A stretch of DNA of 64,000 bases from Mageeibacillus sp. (GTDB taxonomy: Bacteria > Bacillota > Clostridia > Saccharofermentanales > Saccharofermentanaceae). Made by a program: the position numbers and the translations under genes. Location: the NCBI GenBank assembly GCA_022484595.1, contig JAKVLB010000001.1, positions 248,001 through 312,000 on the forward strand, written 5' to 3'. Under the pieces are notes generated by a model. The model made no database searches, was not told where the DNA came from, and saw only the letters and a list, made by a program, of their open reading frames with translations. This document shows, piece by piece, positions 8,278-16,728 of the stretch. Positions within the stretch are counted from its first letter, which is position 1; each line of letters begins with the position of its first letter.

Positions 8278-9498
8278 TTCAAGAGTACTTTCCGTTGGAT
8301 TGTTTATATAGGTCTGATACTCATCCGGCGTCATTCCGTCATCAGACCCCTTCATAAGAGTCTCCATAATAACGAATGCTATCGCGTTAATTCTGATCTG
8401 AAGCACATCACCTGACTTATCCGTAACGCCGTCGCCGTCTTCATCGGTATCTTCCGTCCTTAGCGCAGCGTCAAGTATGGAGGTTGAATCAAGCGGCGTG
8501 GATCTAACGGCTCCGCCGTAATCCTGCAGTGTAAGGTTCTTTGTGTCCTTCATCTCATCCATGGACTCGAAATTATAATCGTAGCTGTCAAAGAATACTA
8601 TCGGAATTCCCGCATCATCAAAAGGCACATAATCCGATTTGTTGGCGGAAACCTCATTATAAATGTCGGCATTTCCGTCTCCGTTCAAATCAGTCTCGAT
8701 ACCTGACTCGTTATACAGAATATCAAACCCGTATGTTGAATAGAGAGTGTTCGCGTAGCAGACATCATACGTCTGGTAGAGCTTGCGTCGCATGGCATAC
8801 TTGCTGCCCGGCACGAGCGAATTATATCCCGCTGAAGCATACACCTTGTCTCCGGCGTAAATGCTGTCTATGCAATACATCACTTCCACATTGCTTCTGT
8901 CCTCAACTGACAGGGAATTTAAGAATGCATTCGCTCCGGCATAGGAATCCGTTCCTGCTCCGAAGGCCACATAATAGACATCAAAGCCCATCTTCTTATA
9001 TGAAGATGCCTGCGCCAGTGCAGTCAGAAGACATCCTACTCCTGACGCATTGTCCGATATACCGTCAAAGGTACTGCCCGTCAGGTCAGATCTCATTGCC
9101 GCGTCATAATGCGCGCCTATCACCGCTATCTTCCTGCCGAGAGAATAGCTGCCGTCTGCCCCTTCGCTGTAGAAACCGGTTCCTTCAATCTTTACCACAT
9201 AATTGTTTGACGCCAGCCCGGAAGAATTAGTAAAGGTCTGAACCTGCGGCTCATAGCCCAGATCCTTCATTGCCTGCTGAACAAATTCTCCCGCCTGCTG
9301 CTCTCCCTGAGAATATGCGGTGCGGTCGGAATAAGTTCCGGCGAGCTGCCTTGCGATATCCGCCCCGTAGGTTCCGTAATCCGCCGGTATAACAGTCTGC
9401 TCCGTATCGTCGCCACAGGCGCAGAGAAGTCCCGCGCAAAACGATACCGCCAGAGTCAAAGCCGCTGTCTTAATTAATCTGTTCATAAATCTTCCCAT
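8248..9498 (-). CDS. M28-family peptidase-like lipoprotein, probably catalytically impaired
   Basis: The N-terminus is a lipoprotein signal with lipobox LLCAC, so it is exported and lipid-anchored. The fold is that of zinc aminopeptidases of family M28: GAHYDAA (metal His), GISDNASGVGCLL (bridging Asp) and CIDS (Asp) are present. The segment that normally reads FGAEE, carrying the catalytic and metal-binding glutamates, reads VAFGAGTDSYAGA, and the C-terminal ligand His after SDYVPFDDAGIPIVFF is not seen. It may therefore be a non-peptidase relative. ATG 9498 follows AGGAAG by 6 bases. It lies 13 bases downstream of the dehydroquinate-synthase-like gene. Confidence 0.82.
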   Translation of the reverse strand: MGRFMNRLIKTAALTLAVSFCAGLLCACGDDTEQTVIPADYGTYGADIARQLAGTYSDRTAYSQGEQQAGEFVQQAMKDLGYEPQVQTFTNSSGLASNNYVVKIEGTGFYSEGADGSYSLGRKIAVIGAHYDAAMRSDLTGSTFDGISDNASGVGCLLTALAQASSYKKMGFDVYYVAFGAGTDSYAGANAFLNSLSVEDRSNVEVMYCIDSIYAGDKVYASAGYNSLVPGSKYAMRRKLYQTYDVCYANTLYSTYGFDILYNESGIETDLNGDGNADIYNEVSANKSDYVPFDDAGIPIVFFDSYDYNFESMDEMKDTKNLTLQDYGGAVRSTPLDSTSILDAALRTEDTDEDGDGVTDKSGDVLQIRINAIAFVIMETLMKGSDDGMTPDEYQTYINNPTESTLESGVTETTAD

Positions 9499-9511
9499 TA
9501 CTTACTTCCTG

Positions 9512-10573
9512 TCAATTCTTATCCGCCGGCACTATTACGTCCATTCTCCGCGCGAAAAGTTCCATCGCGCTGTCCCTGTCCATACTTCTGATGACCCATT
9601 TGCCGCCGTCTCCGGCCTTCTCATAGTCGACAATCTCATAAGGTCCCATGCCCTTTCTTGTCAGCCCTTCCGACACGGAGCGCAGAATCATATTCCTTCC
9701 GACACCGTCAAGCTTCGTCGGAAGTCCGAGTCTGTTATAGACTGTCTCCAGAGCCATCCGTCCGGCCTCAGGCATACATGAATAAAGACTCAGCGCCAGT
9801 GCCTCTCCGTCTGAATAATTCATAAATCTGAAATATCCTTCTATCGCGGCAGCAATCTCGTCACCAAGCGTAAGAAGCTTCGGATTCTTTATCTCGACAT
9901 ACTTCCTCGCGGCATAAACCTCGTTGAGAAATTCTCTTAAGTTCGCGGAATCATTAATGCCGTCCAGCAGATGGATGTTACCGAACATTGCAAGCCTGAT
10001 CACCGGTGCGTATCCGTTCGACCTGTACTTGACGGGAACGCTCTGAAGGAACTGCGGATCGACAAAAACGGCATCCGGAAACACTTCAACTTCGGAAGTA
10101 TCCTTGTATTTGCCGGAATTGAGGCATGCTCTGTCTTCAATCGCTCCGCACGCCATCGCTCCCATGGTAGTCGGAACCAGAAGAAGCGAGCTTCTTCCGG
10201 AATATATGGACGCGGCAAATTCCGCCACATCTATAACTCCGCCGCCGCCCAGCGCGATAATCCAGTCGTTGCATCCGAGTCCCGTATCGGTAAGGTCAGC
10301 AACAATCTCAGACACGGTCTTGAGACTCTTTCCGCCTTCCTGTGCGTCGCATACGATAAGGCGCGGCTTGATATTCCTGAGAATGAACTGATTCTCGAAA
10401 ATGTTGTAATAATAGCCGCTGACCTGTCTGTCAGAAATAATGGCCACCTTAAACGGTGCCGAGTGTTCAAAGCAGAGATTATGCTTCTCCAAAATATATC
10501 CCGCCACGAAGTCGGCAGCGATACCGCTGCCGCAGAAGCAGTCATATTTCCTGTTGGCTTCAAGCCTGTCCAA
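9512..10573 (-). CDS. Dehydroquinate synthase/iron-alcohol-dehydrogenase-like protein lacking metal ligands
   Basis: Resembles 3-dehydroquinate synthase (AroB): a nucleotide-binding half with ALGGGGVIDVAEFAAS and LLVPTTMGAMA, then a helical half. The residues that hold zinc and substrate in AroB appear replaced: the GMAEVIK-type motif reads NGYAPVIRLAMF, no KNLIG loop is evident, and the HGEA-type segment reads SDGEALAL. It is therefore unlikely to be a working AroB and the true substrate is unknown. The start is called at TTG 10573 because AGGAGG (10580-10585) lies 6 bases upstream; the upstream in-frame GTG at 10612 would place that site inside the gene. It is divergent from gltX. Confidence 0.72.
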   Translation of the reverse strand: MDRLEANRKYDCFCGSGIAADFVAGYILEKHNLCFEHSAPFKVAIISDRQVSGYYYNIFENQFILRNIKPRLIVCDAQEGGKSLKTVSEIVADLTDTGLGCNDWIIALGGGGVIDVAEFAASIYSGRSSLLLVPTTMGAMACGAIEDRACLNSGKYKDTSEVEVFPDAVFVDPQFLQSVPVKYRSNGYAPVIRLAMFGNIHLLDGINDSANLREFLNEVYAARKYVEIKNPKLLTLGDEIAAAIEGYFRFMNYSDGEALALSLYSCMPEAGRMALETVYNRLGLPTKLDGVGRNMILRSVSEGLTRKGMGPYEIVDYEKAGDGGKWVIRSMDRDSAMELFARRMDVIVPADKN

Positions 10574-10598
10574 ATGCGGCCTCCTGAATAATAATAAT

Positions 10599-10626
10599 TT
10601 GTATATTACCACAAAAGTGCTAAAAT
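10599..10626 (+). promoter_or_regulatory. Putative promoter of gltX-glnS
   Basis: TTGTAT at 10599-10604, a 16-base spacer, and TAAAAT at 10621-10626, about 30 bases before the gltX ATG. No T-box leader fits in this short gap. Confidence 0.5.
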
Positions 10627-10656
10627 TAATCGATTGTCAAACAGAGGGAGAAACTT

Positions 10657-12114
10657 ATGAAAATACGCACAAGATTTGCTCCAAGCCCTACGGGGTTTAT
10701 GCATGTAGGTAATCTTCGCACAGCACTGTACGAGTATCTGACCGCCAGACACGACGGCGGCACGTTCGTTCTTAGAATTGAAGATACCGATCAGGAGCGC
10801 TTTGTTGAGGGTGCAACCCAGGTAATATATGATACTTTGAAGCTCGCCGGACTGAGTCACGATGAAGGACCGGACGTCGGCGGCGACTACGGTCCGTACG
10901 TCCAGTCCGAACGTCTCGGACTCTATAAGCCCTATGCCGAACAGCTTGTAAAAAACGGCAAGGCTTACAGATGCTTCTGTACAAAGGAACGCCTTGAGAA
11001 GCTTCGCAGCGAAGCTCCGGAAGGAACCGTGACCGGCTATGACCGCCACTGCCGCAACCTGTCCGAAGAAGAGATCGCGAAGAACCTGGCTGACGGAATT
11101 CCTTATGTTATCCGCCAGAAGATGCCCGAAGACGGCGTTACCACCTATAGAGATCTTGTATATGGCGACATATCTTTTCCGAATGCCGATCTTGACGACC
11201 AGATTCTTCTTAAGACCGATGGCTTCCCGACTTATAATTTCGCGAACGTAATAGACGACCACACAATGGGCATAACACACGTAGTCAGAGGCAGCGAGTA
11301 TCTGTCGTCCACTCCGAAGTACAACCTGCTCTATGAAGCTTTCGGCTGGGAGATTCCAACATATATCCACCTCCCTCTGATAATGGGCAAATCCACGGAT
11401 GAGAACGGCAAGGAGATTGTATCCAAGCTTTCGAAAAGACATGGTTCGACAGGATTCATGGATCTTGTTGCCGAAGGCTATCTGCCGGAGGCGATCATTA
11501 ACTATATCGCGCTTCTGGGCTGGGCTCCTGACAGCACGAAAGAGATCTTCACATTGAAGGAACTTGAAGAAGAGTTTGACATCAACCGCATCTCGAAATC
11601 ACCTTCGGTATTTGATTACGACAAGCTGACATGGGTTAATTCAGAGCACATCAAAGCAATGAGCTTTGACGATTTTCTTGCTCACGCGAAGCCCTTCTAT
11701 GACAAGGCCGGAATCAGAGAGGATTCCTACGCACTGCTTGACGAACTTCTGAAGCCGAGAATCACAAGATTCAACGAGATTGAGGAGAAGCTTGCATTTG
11801 TCAGGGAATACGGTGACTTTGACCTGTCGCTTTTCGAGCACAAGAAGAGCAAATCAACACTTGATACATCAAAGGCGATGCTTGAACCCGCACTCGCGAT
11901 AATTGAGACTGCAGACTGGAATCGCGAGGCTCTTGGCGCGGCAATGACAAAGCTTGCCGAAGATAACGGCGTTAAGAACTCCGTTGTAATGTGGCCTGTG
12001 AGAGTCGCTGCGGCGGGCGTGGCTGTAACTCCGGGCGGATGCTCTGAAGTGCTGCTGTTGCTTGGTCGTGATGAGTCTGTCAGAAGAATCAAAGCAGCCC
12101 TTAAGAGGCTTTAA
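10657..12114 (+). CDS. gltX: Glutamyl-tRNA synthetase GltX
   Basis: Class I aminoacyl-tRNA synthetase charging tRNA-Glu. At 485 residues the length is normal. The HIGH-equivalent is PSPTGFMHVGNLRTALYE (about residues 9-26) and the KMSKS-equivalent is KLSKRHG (about 257-263), followed by the helical anticodon-binding half. The ribosome site GAGGGAG lies just before ATG 10657. It is followed 15 bases later by glnS, so the organism carries separate Glu and Gln enzymes and this GluRS need not mischarge tRNA-Gln. Confidence 0.97.
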   Translation: MKIRTRFAPSPTGFMHVGNLRTALYEYLTARHDGGTFVLRIEDTDQERFVEGATQVIYDTLKLAGLSHDEGPDVGGDYGPYVQSERLGLYKPYAEQLVKNGKAYRCFCTKERLEKLRSEAPEGTVTGYDRHCRNLSEEEIAKNLADGIPYVIRQKMPEDGVTTYRDLVYGDISFPNADLDDQILLKTDGFPTYNFANVIDDHTMGITHVVRGSEYLSSTPKYNLLYEAFGWEIPTYIHLPLIMGKSTDENGKEIVSKLSKRHGSTGFMDLVAEGYLPEAIINYIALLGWAPDSTKEIFTLKELEEEFDINRISKSPSVFDYDKLTWVNSEHIKAMSFDDFLAHAKPFYDKAGIREDSYALLDELLKPRITRFNEIEEKLAFVREYGDFDLSLFEHKKSKSTLDTSKAMLEPALAIIETADWNREALGAAMTKLAEDNGVKNSVVMWPVRVAAAGVAVTPGGCSEVLLLLGRDESVRRIKAALKRL

Positions 12115-12129
12115 TTAAGGAGAGGAACA

Positions 12130-13791
12130 ATGGCTGAGAGTAAGAATTTCATTCATCAGATAATAGACGAGGAGCTTTTGCCGGAAGGAAGAGTCAACGG
12201 GAAAACGATTCACACAAGATTTCCGCCTGAGCCGAACGGCTATCTCCACATAGGTCACGCCAAAGCGCTTGAGATAGATTTCGGTACGGCCGAAGCCTAT
12301 AACGGCATGTGCAACCTCAGAATGGACGACACAAATCCTACAAAGGAAGATGTCGAATTTGTTGAAGCGATAATGGAAGACATACACTGGCTCGGACACG
12401 ACTGGGGCGACAGATTTTTCTATGCTTCTGACTATTTCGACAAGATGTATGAATACGCCGTAGAGCTTATAAGAAAAGGGCTCGCCTATGTATGTGAGCT
12501 TACTCCGGAACAGATGCACGAGATGCGCGGCGATACGCAGACACCTGCGACATCACCCTTCAGAGACCGCCCCGTTGAAGAGAGTCTCGATCTGTTCGCT
12601 CGTATGAAGGCCGGAGAGTTTGAGGACGGAGCGATGACACTTCGCGCGAGAATCGACCTGACTTCTGGAAACTTCAACATGAGAGATCCCGTAATCTACA
12701 GAATCAATCACCTTCCGCATCACAGAACCGGTAATAAATGGTGCATCTACCCGATGTATGATTTCGCTCATCCTATCGAAGACGCGCTCGAAGGAATCAC
12801 ACATTCCCTCTGCTCACTTGAGTTTGAATCCCACCGCCCTCTTTATGACTGGGTGGTAAACAACATTTCGGTTGAATGCAAACCGCGACAGATTGAGTTC
12901 GCGAGACTCGGAATCACACATACGGTCTTAAGCAAGAGAAAGCTTCGCGCGATGATTGAAGCCGGCACGGTAACAGGTTGGGATGACCCGAGAATGCCGA
13001 CACTTTGCGGTCTTCGCCGCCGCGGCTACACGCCTGAATCAATCCACAATTTCTCCGAGAAGAACGGTGTCGCAAAAGTTAATTCCGTTGTTGATTTTGC
13101 TTTTCTTGAGTATTGTCTTCGTGAAGATCTGAACGCCAACGCCAAGCGTGCAATGGCTGTAATTCACCCGATAAAGCTCATTATCGACAACTACCCGTCA
13201 GGTAAACGCGAGGAATTCGACGTTGAGAACAATCCGCAGGATGAATCCGCCGGAACACGCAAGGTTCCCTTCTCACGCGAACTCTACATAGAATCTGAAG
13301 ATTTCATGGAAGTTCCGGCGCAAAAGTATTTCCGTCTCTATCCGGGCAACGAAGTCCGTCTCAAGTCGGCATATATCGTTAAGTGCAAGGGATGCGACAA
13401 AGACTCGGACGGCAATGTCATAGCTGTTCACTGCGAATACGACGCATCATCACGAGGCGGCAACCCTGCCGACGGGCGTAAAATCAAGTCCACAATCCAC
13501 TGGGTTGACGCAAATGACTGCGTAGATGCCGAGATACGTCTCTATGACCGTCTCTTTACGACCGAACAGCCCGATCTGGCTGACTGCAACTACCTTGACT
13601 TCATCAACCCCGATTCGCTCACTGTCGTGACAGGCGCGAAGGTTGAACGTTCCCTCGCCAAAGCCGCTCCGTCCGACCGTTTCCAGTTCCTGAGAACCGG
13701 GTATTTCTGCGCGGACAGCAAGGATTCCGGGCCGAACCACCTGGTATTCAACCGCGCCGTATCGCTCAAGGACAGCTACAAGCCGCAATAA
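12130..13791 (+). CDS. glnS: Glutaminyl-tRNA synthetase GlnRS
   Basis: Charges tRNA-Gln directly with glutamine. 553 residues, the normal bacterial GlnRS length, with the HIGH motif in PPEPNGYLHIGHAKAL (about 31-46), the KMSKS-equivalent LSKRKL (about 266-271) and two C-terminal beta-barrels. The start has AGGAGAGG upstream. Most Firmicutes lack GlnRS and use GatCAB transamidation; those that have it are usually thought to have gained it by transfer, so its presence here in an operon with gltX is a lineage marker. A strong terminator follows. Confidence 0.97.
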   Translation: MAESKNFIHQIIDEELLPEGRVNGKTIHTRFPPEPNGYLHIGHAKALEIDFGTAEAYNGMCNLRMDDTNPTKEDVEFVEAIMEDIHWLGHDWGDRFFYASDYFDKMYEYAVELIRKGLAYVCELTPEQMHEMRGDTQTPATSPFRDRPVEESLDLFARMKAGEFEDGAMTLRARIDLTSGNFNMRDPVIYRINHLPHHRTGNKWCIYPMYDFAHPIEDALEGITHSLCSLEFESHRPLYDWVVNNISVECKPRQIEFARLGITHTVLSKRKLRAMIEAGTVTGWDDPRMPTLCGLRRRGYTPESIHNFSEKNGVAKVNSVVDFAFLEYCLREDLNANAKRAMAVIHPIKLIIDNYPSGKREEFDVENNPQDESAGTRKVPFSRELYIESEDFMEVPAQKYFRLYPGNEVRLKSAYIVKCKGCDKDSDGNVIAVHCEYDASSRGGNPADGRKIKSTIHWVDANDCVDAEIRLYDRLFTTEQPDLADCNYLDFINPDSLTVVTGAKVERSLAKAAPSDRFQFLRTGYFCADSKDSGPNHLVFNRAVSLKDSYKPQ

Positions 13792-13810
13792 AGTCAGTAT
13801 AAGCAATCGA

Positions 13811-13841
13811 AAAGCACCTGTTTGTCACAGGTGCTTTTTAT
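13811..13841 (+). terminator. Rho-independent terminator after glnS
   Basis: Perfect 8-bp stem AGCACCTG (13813-13820) and CAGGTGCT (13828-13835), a 7-base loop and a following run of T. It ends the gltX-glnS transcript. Confidence 0.9.
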
Positions 13842-13848
13842 ATGGTTA

Positions 13849-14172
13849 TTAAAATTTGATTTTCGTCAACTTTTGAAAAAGTTGACGAAAATCGTAAACC
13901 TTCATACAGCGTAATAACTTGCAACAATATACAGTCCCTTCGCCGCCGGCAGACTTGATTGACTCTGTCTGCTCCGCCGCTGTCTCTGAGGGTTCCGTTT
14001 CTCCGGAAGCCTCTGTTACTGTCTCAGAAGTCTCTGAGGTTGTTGTCTCGCTGACAGTTGTTTCCTGAGTGGAGCCCGTCTCATCGGCGCAAGTTATAAA
14101 ACCCGGCACCATTGGCGAGAAACCGATCAGGAACGCAAGCGCTGTCGCTAAAATTTTCTTACGTGTGTTCAT
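13849..14172 (-). CDS. Small secreted Thr/Ser/Glu-rich protein, probably truncated
   Basis: 107 residues: a signal peptide (MNTRKKILATALAFLIGF...) with a predicted cut near FITCA, then a low-complexity region of ETT, SET and SEP repeats to about residue 72, then a short cysteine-containing tail. The last dozen codons are made of a perfect inverted repeat (13858-13893), so the original C-terminus seems to have been lost or replaced. The Thr/Ser-rich part resembles cell-wall spacer regions. No function can be assigned, and it may be a gene remnant. Confidence 0.5.
   Translation of the reverse strand: MNTRKKILATALAFLIGFSPMVPGFITCADETGSTQETTVSETTTSETSETVTEASGETEPSETAAEQTESIKSAGGEGTVYCCKLLRCMKVYDFRQLFQKLTKIKF
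13858..13893. repeat. Perfect 17-bp inverted repeat (hairpin) at the end of a small gene
   Basis: Two 17-base arms with GA between them: GATTTTCGTCAACTTTT (13858-13874) and its exact complement at 13877-13893. It lies inside the 3' end of the small secreted-protein gene and just beyond the glnS terminator. It could be a terminator-like element or an interspersed hairpin that inserted and truncated the gene. I noticed no second copy in this window. Confidence 0.8.
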
Positions 14173-14204
14173 TAAAATTCCCTTTCAAAAATATTGTTTT
14201 GCAT

Positions 14205-14229
14205 TAAAAAAGCACTGTTTCCAGTGCTT
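14205..14229 (-). terminator. Rho-independent terminator, minus strand
   Basis: On the minus strand AAGCACTG, GAAA loop, CAGTGCTT and a run of T (arms 14222-14229 and 14210-14217). It lies between the lipoprotein gene and the small secreted-protein gene. A further hairpin, GCAGCC/GGCTGC, sits at 14246-14262. Confidence 0.8.
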
Positions 14230-14279
14230 CCAATGCGGGTAAAATGCAGCCAAACGGGCTGCGTGCTAAGTTGTTTCGA

Positions 14280-14301
14280 TTACATGTCAATCACCACCTT
14301 T
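14280..14301 (-). other. Shine-Dalgarno followed by a start-stop codon pair, possible small-toxin remnant
   Basis: On the minus strand AAAGGTGGTGATTGAC precedes ATG (14285-14283) that is followed at once by TAA. The pair is flanked by two terminator hairpins (14205-14229 and 14309-14338). The ribosome site resembles those of short holin-like type I toxins of Firmicutes, but no peptide remains. This is a suggestion only. Confidence 0.25.
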
Positions 14302-14308
14302 CAGGCAA

Positions 14309-14338
14309 TAAAAAAGGGCACCCGGAGGCGTCCTTTTA
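14309..14338 (-). terminator. Terminator after the Pro/Thr-rich lipoprotein gene
   Basis: On the minus strand AAAAGGACGCC, TCC loop, GGGTGCCCTTTT with a T run continuing. The stem has one mismatch and one G-T pair. It lies about 28 bases after the lipoprotein stop codon. Confidence 0.75.
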
Positions 14339-14365
14339 GTTTGTTTTTTGTTATAAATCAAATAT

Positions 14366-15115
14366 TCAGTCGTAGAGGTAGGTTATGTCTTGGTCTATCG
14401 CAGTGTAGGAATAAAGCCCATGACGATAGCCATACTCATCGAGTATTGCATCCGCTGCCGCATACATACGAGTGACCGCTGCGTCAGCATCGCTGGAATC
14501 AATCTCAGCGCCGCACTGATAGGGGGCATTAGGATCATAAGCGCAAATATCAACACCGCGCTCCACTGGAGCTATGGCGTCAAGGGCAGCTGTACGTATG
14601 CTATCGTCCCAAACAATCCGTAAGGTGCTGTACACAGAAACCTTTGTCGGTGTCGGCGTAGGCGTTGCCGTCGGTTTAGGTGTCGGCGTTGCTGTCGGCA
14701 CAGGTGTAGGAGTTGCCGCTGCCGCATTATTTGTACCTGCAGATACCGGCGTAGGTGTCTGTGTATTTGTACGACCCGTCGCTGTCGGCGCCGGTGTAGC
14801 TGTAACCTTCGGTGTACTTGTCGGCTTAGGCGTTGGCGTGGCTCGTCTTGCAGTCGAGGCAGAAGTTGATTCTGATGTTGTAGCTGTAGCAGAGCTTGTG
14901 GCAGGCTCTTCAAAAACAGACTCAGAACTCTCTGTCACTTCGGATACAGCAGATGCCTCTGATACTGCCGAAGCGGAACTGATAGCCGACGCTTCCGGAA
15001 CCGGGGTCTGCTCTGTCTTTACATCGCATGATGTGCAGGACATAAGCGAAAGCACCAGTGCAAAAGACATTATCATCACAAGTGTTGCCTTTGCACGATT
15101 ATTAAGATTCTTCAT
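14366..15115 (-). CDS. Pro/Thr-rich lipoprotein with a small C-terminal domain
   Basis: A lipoprotein signal ends at LSLMSC; a Ser/Ala/Val-rich stretch and a long proline-threonine spacer follow (repeats of the type TPTP, PTAT, KPTA to about residue 165). A compact C-terminal domain of about 85 residues carries two cysteines (around VDICAYD and PYQCGAE) and ends DQDITYLYD. The Pro/Thr spacer suggests that it spans the cell wall. I do not recognise the domain. ATG 15115 is preferred over upstream starts because AGAGGGGA lies 8 bases before it. It lies downstream of the ABC importer genes and could belong to their operon. Confidence 0.72.
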   Translation of the reverse strand: MKNLNNRAKATLVMIMSFALVLSLMSCTSCDVKTEQTPVPEASAISSASAVSEASAVSEVTESSESVFEEPATSSATATTSESTSASTARRATPTPKPTSTPKVTATPAPTATGRTNTQTPTPVSAGTNNAAAATPTPVPTATPTPKPTATPTPTPTKVSVYSTLRIVWDDSIRTAALDAIAPVERGVDICAYDPNAPYQCGAEIDSSDADAAVTRMYAAADAILDEYGYRHGLYSYTAIDQDITYLYD

Positions 15116-15178
15116 TGTTAATTCCCCTCTTTCCTCTGCTGTTCTGAATAACATTTGAATATCTCATCTTTTGACAGG

Positions 15179-15955
15179 TCAATATCCTGCAAGGAATTCC
15201 TTTGTTCTCTGAGCCTTGGGGTTGGTTACAAGATCATACGCGGGGCCTTCCTCGACAATTACACCGCCGTCCATAAAGACTATGCGGTCCGCGACATCTC
15301 TTGCAAACGACATCTCATGCGTTACTATTACCATCGTCATATTCTCGGCGGCAAGCTCCCTGATAACGCTCAGCACTCCCTTTGTAAGCTCAGGATCCAG
15401 CGCGGAAGTAGGCTCATCGAAAAATATAATCTCGGGATTTCCGGCAAGAGCTCTCGCTATTGAGACTCTCTGCTGCTGACCTCCGGATAAATTGCACGGA
15501 AAATAATCTGCCTTATCCGAGAGATCCATTTTCGCGAGCAGCGCGTCGCAAACAGCGTCTGCCTCGGCCTTTGGCTGCTTGTGGACATGAATCAGCGCCT
15601 CGGTAATGTTGCGGCGTACTGAGAAATGCGGGAAAAGGTTGAAGTTCTGAAACACCAGACCGAACTTGCTTCTGATATCCAGGAGGCTGTGCTTGTCGGC
15701 GTACACAGTCTTGGAACCGACGGTATCGCAGAGCGTCTGCCCTCCTATGACAATCTTGCCGGAATCTATCTTCTCAAGCGTTGTCGCACAGCGCAGAAGC
15801 GTTGATTTGCCACCGCCGGACGGTCCGATAACCGCCACGACCTCTCCTCTGGCAACAGTCAGACTGATTCCCTTCAGAACCTCAAGATCGTCAAAAGCCT
15901 TGCGGATGTTATCGATTATCAATATATTCTCGTCTGTATTCTCTTTGTCAGCCAT
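15179..15955 (-). CDS. Polar amino-acid ABC transporter ATP-binding protein
   Basis: ATPase of a GlnQ/HisP-type importer. It has Walker A GPSGGGKSTLLR, the Q-loop in VFQNFNLFPH, the signature LSGGQQQRVSIARAL, Walker B IIFFDEPTSALD and the H-loop VTHEMSFARDVADR. ATG 15955 follows GAGGTG by 5 bases, so this start is preferred over GTG 15967, which would overlap the permease stop. The preceding gene is the permease. No periplasmic-type binding protein is encoded next to it, so the substrate cannot be inferred beyond a polar amino acid. Confidence 0.93.
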   Translation of the reverse strand: MADKENTDENILIIDNIRKAFDDLEVLKGISLTVARGEVVAVIGPSGGGKSTLLRCATTLEKIDSGKIVIGGQTLCDTVGSKTVYADKHSLLDIRSKFGLVFQNFNLFPHFSVRRNITEALIHVHKQPKAEADAVCDALLAKMDLSDKADYFPCNLSGGQQQRVSIARALAGNPEIIFFDEPTSALDPELTKGVLSVIRELAAENMTMVIVTHEMSFARDVADRIVFMDGGVIVEEGPAYDLVTNPKAQRTKEFLAGY

Positions 15956-15963
15956 ATCGCACC

Positions 15964-16641
15964 TCACGAATAATAAGACATCGATTTCTCGATTCTGTTG
16001 AGCGAGACTTCGATAATCGCATTCATTATGTAATAGAAAACTCCTGCGACGACAAAAGGCATTACCGATACCTGAGCCGAAGCCAGTGCCTTGGCAACCG
16101 TAAACATCTCCGTCACCGCAAGAACCTGCGCGAGAGAAGTATCCTTTACGAGCGTTATCACTTCATTTGCAACAGAAGGCAGTACATTCTTAATGACCTG
16201 GGGAAGAATAATTCTGAAATATGTCTGTGACTTGGAGAATCCCAGAACCTGAGCCGCTTCGTACTGTCCCCTGGACATTGACTGAATTCCGCCTCTGAAT
16301 ATCTCTGCGAAATAAGCCGCGTAGTTGAGCGAGAAGCCGATAACGGTCGCTATAAACCTGTAGTTGAACGGACCTATAACGGCATTGCCGGTGCTGATTC
16401 CGAACAGATAATACGGTCCGAAATATACAAGCAGCAGCTGAAGCATCAACGGCGTACCGCGCATTATCGATATATATATGCGGACAACCGTTGATATTAC
16501 GGAATTGCGGGCCATTCTGCCGCGGGCAACAAGAAGTCCGAGCGGAAGCGAGAACAAAAGCGTAAACACAAAAATACCAAATGTGAATTCAAAACCGCGC
16601 AGAAGCTGAAGCATCGTTGACAGTATTAACTGCTTATCCAT
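15964..16641 (-). CDS. Polar amino-acid ABC transporter permease
   Basis: 225-residue HisMQ-type membrane subunit with about five membrane helices and the EAA loop in RGQYEAAQVLGFSKSQTYFR, which docks onto the ATPase. It pairs with the ATPase gene 8 bases downstream. The final residues NRIEKSMSYYS are typical of the family. Because only one permease is present, a homodimer is likely. The binding protein must be encoded elsewhere, or one of the small neighbouring lipoproteins has taken another role. Confidence 0.92.
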   Translation of the reverse strand: MDKQLILSTMLQLLRGFEFTFGIFVFTLLFSLPLGLLVARGRMARNSVISTVVRIYISIMRGTPLMLQLLLVYFGPYYLFGISTGNAVIGPFNYRFIATVIGFSLNYAAYFAEIFRGGIQSMSRGQYEAAQVLGFSKSQTYFRIILPQVIKNVLPSVANEVITLVKDTSLAQVLAVTEMFTVAKALASAQVSVMPFVVAGVFYYIMNAIIEVSLNRIEKSMSYYS

Positions 16642-16728
16642 TAATGAATTTATCCTCTTCGTATTCGTATTATCCGTTCAAACACTAAAAGTGTAGCACT
16701 TTAACGTTTTTTATGCATCATAAAGGTA

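Noticed and set aside
14574-15158. Long plus-strand Val/Gly-rich open frame opposite the Pro/Thr lipoprotein
   Set aside because: It is the antisense of the Pro/Thr repeat region and has no ribosome site; composition is explained by the repeat.
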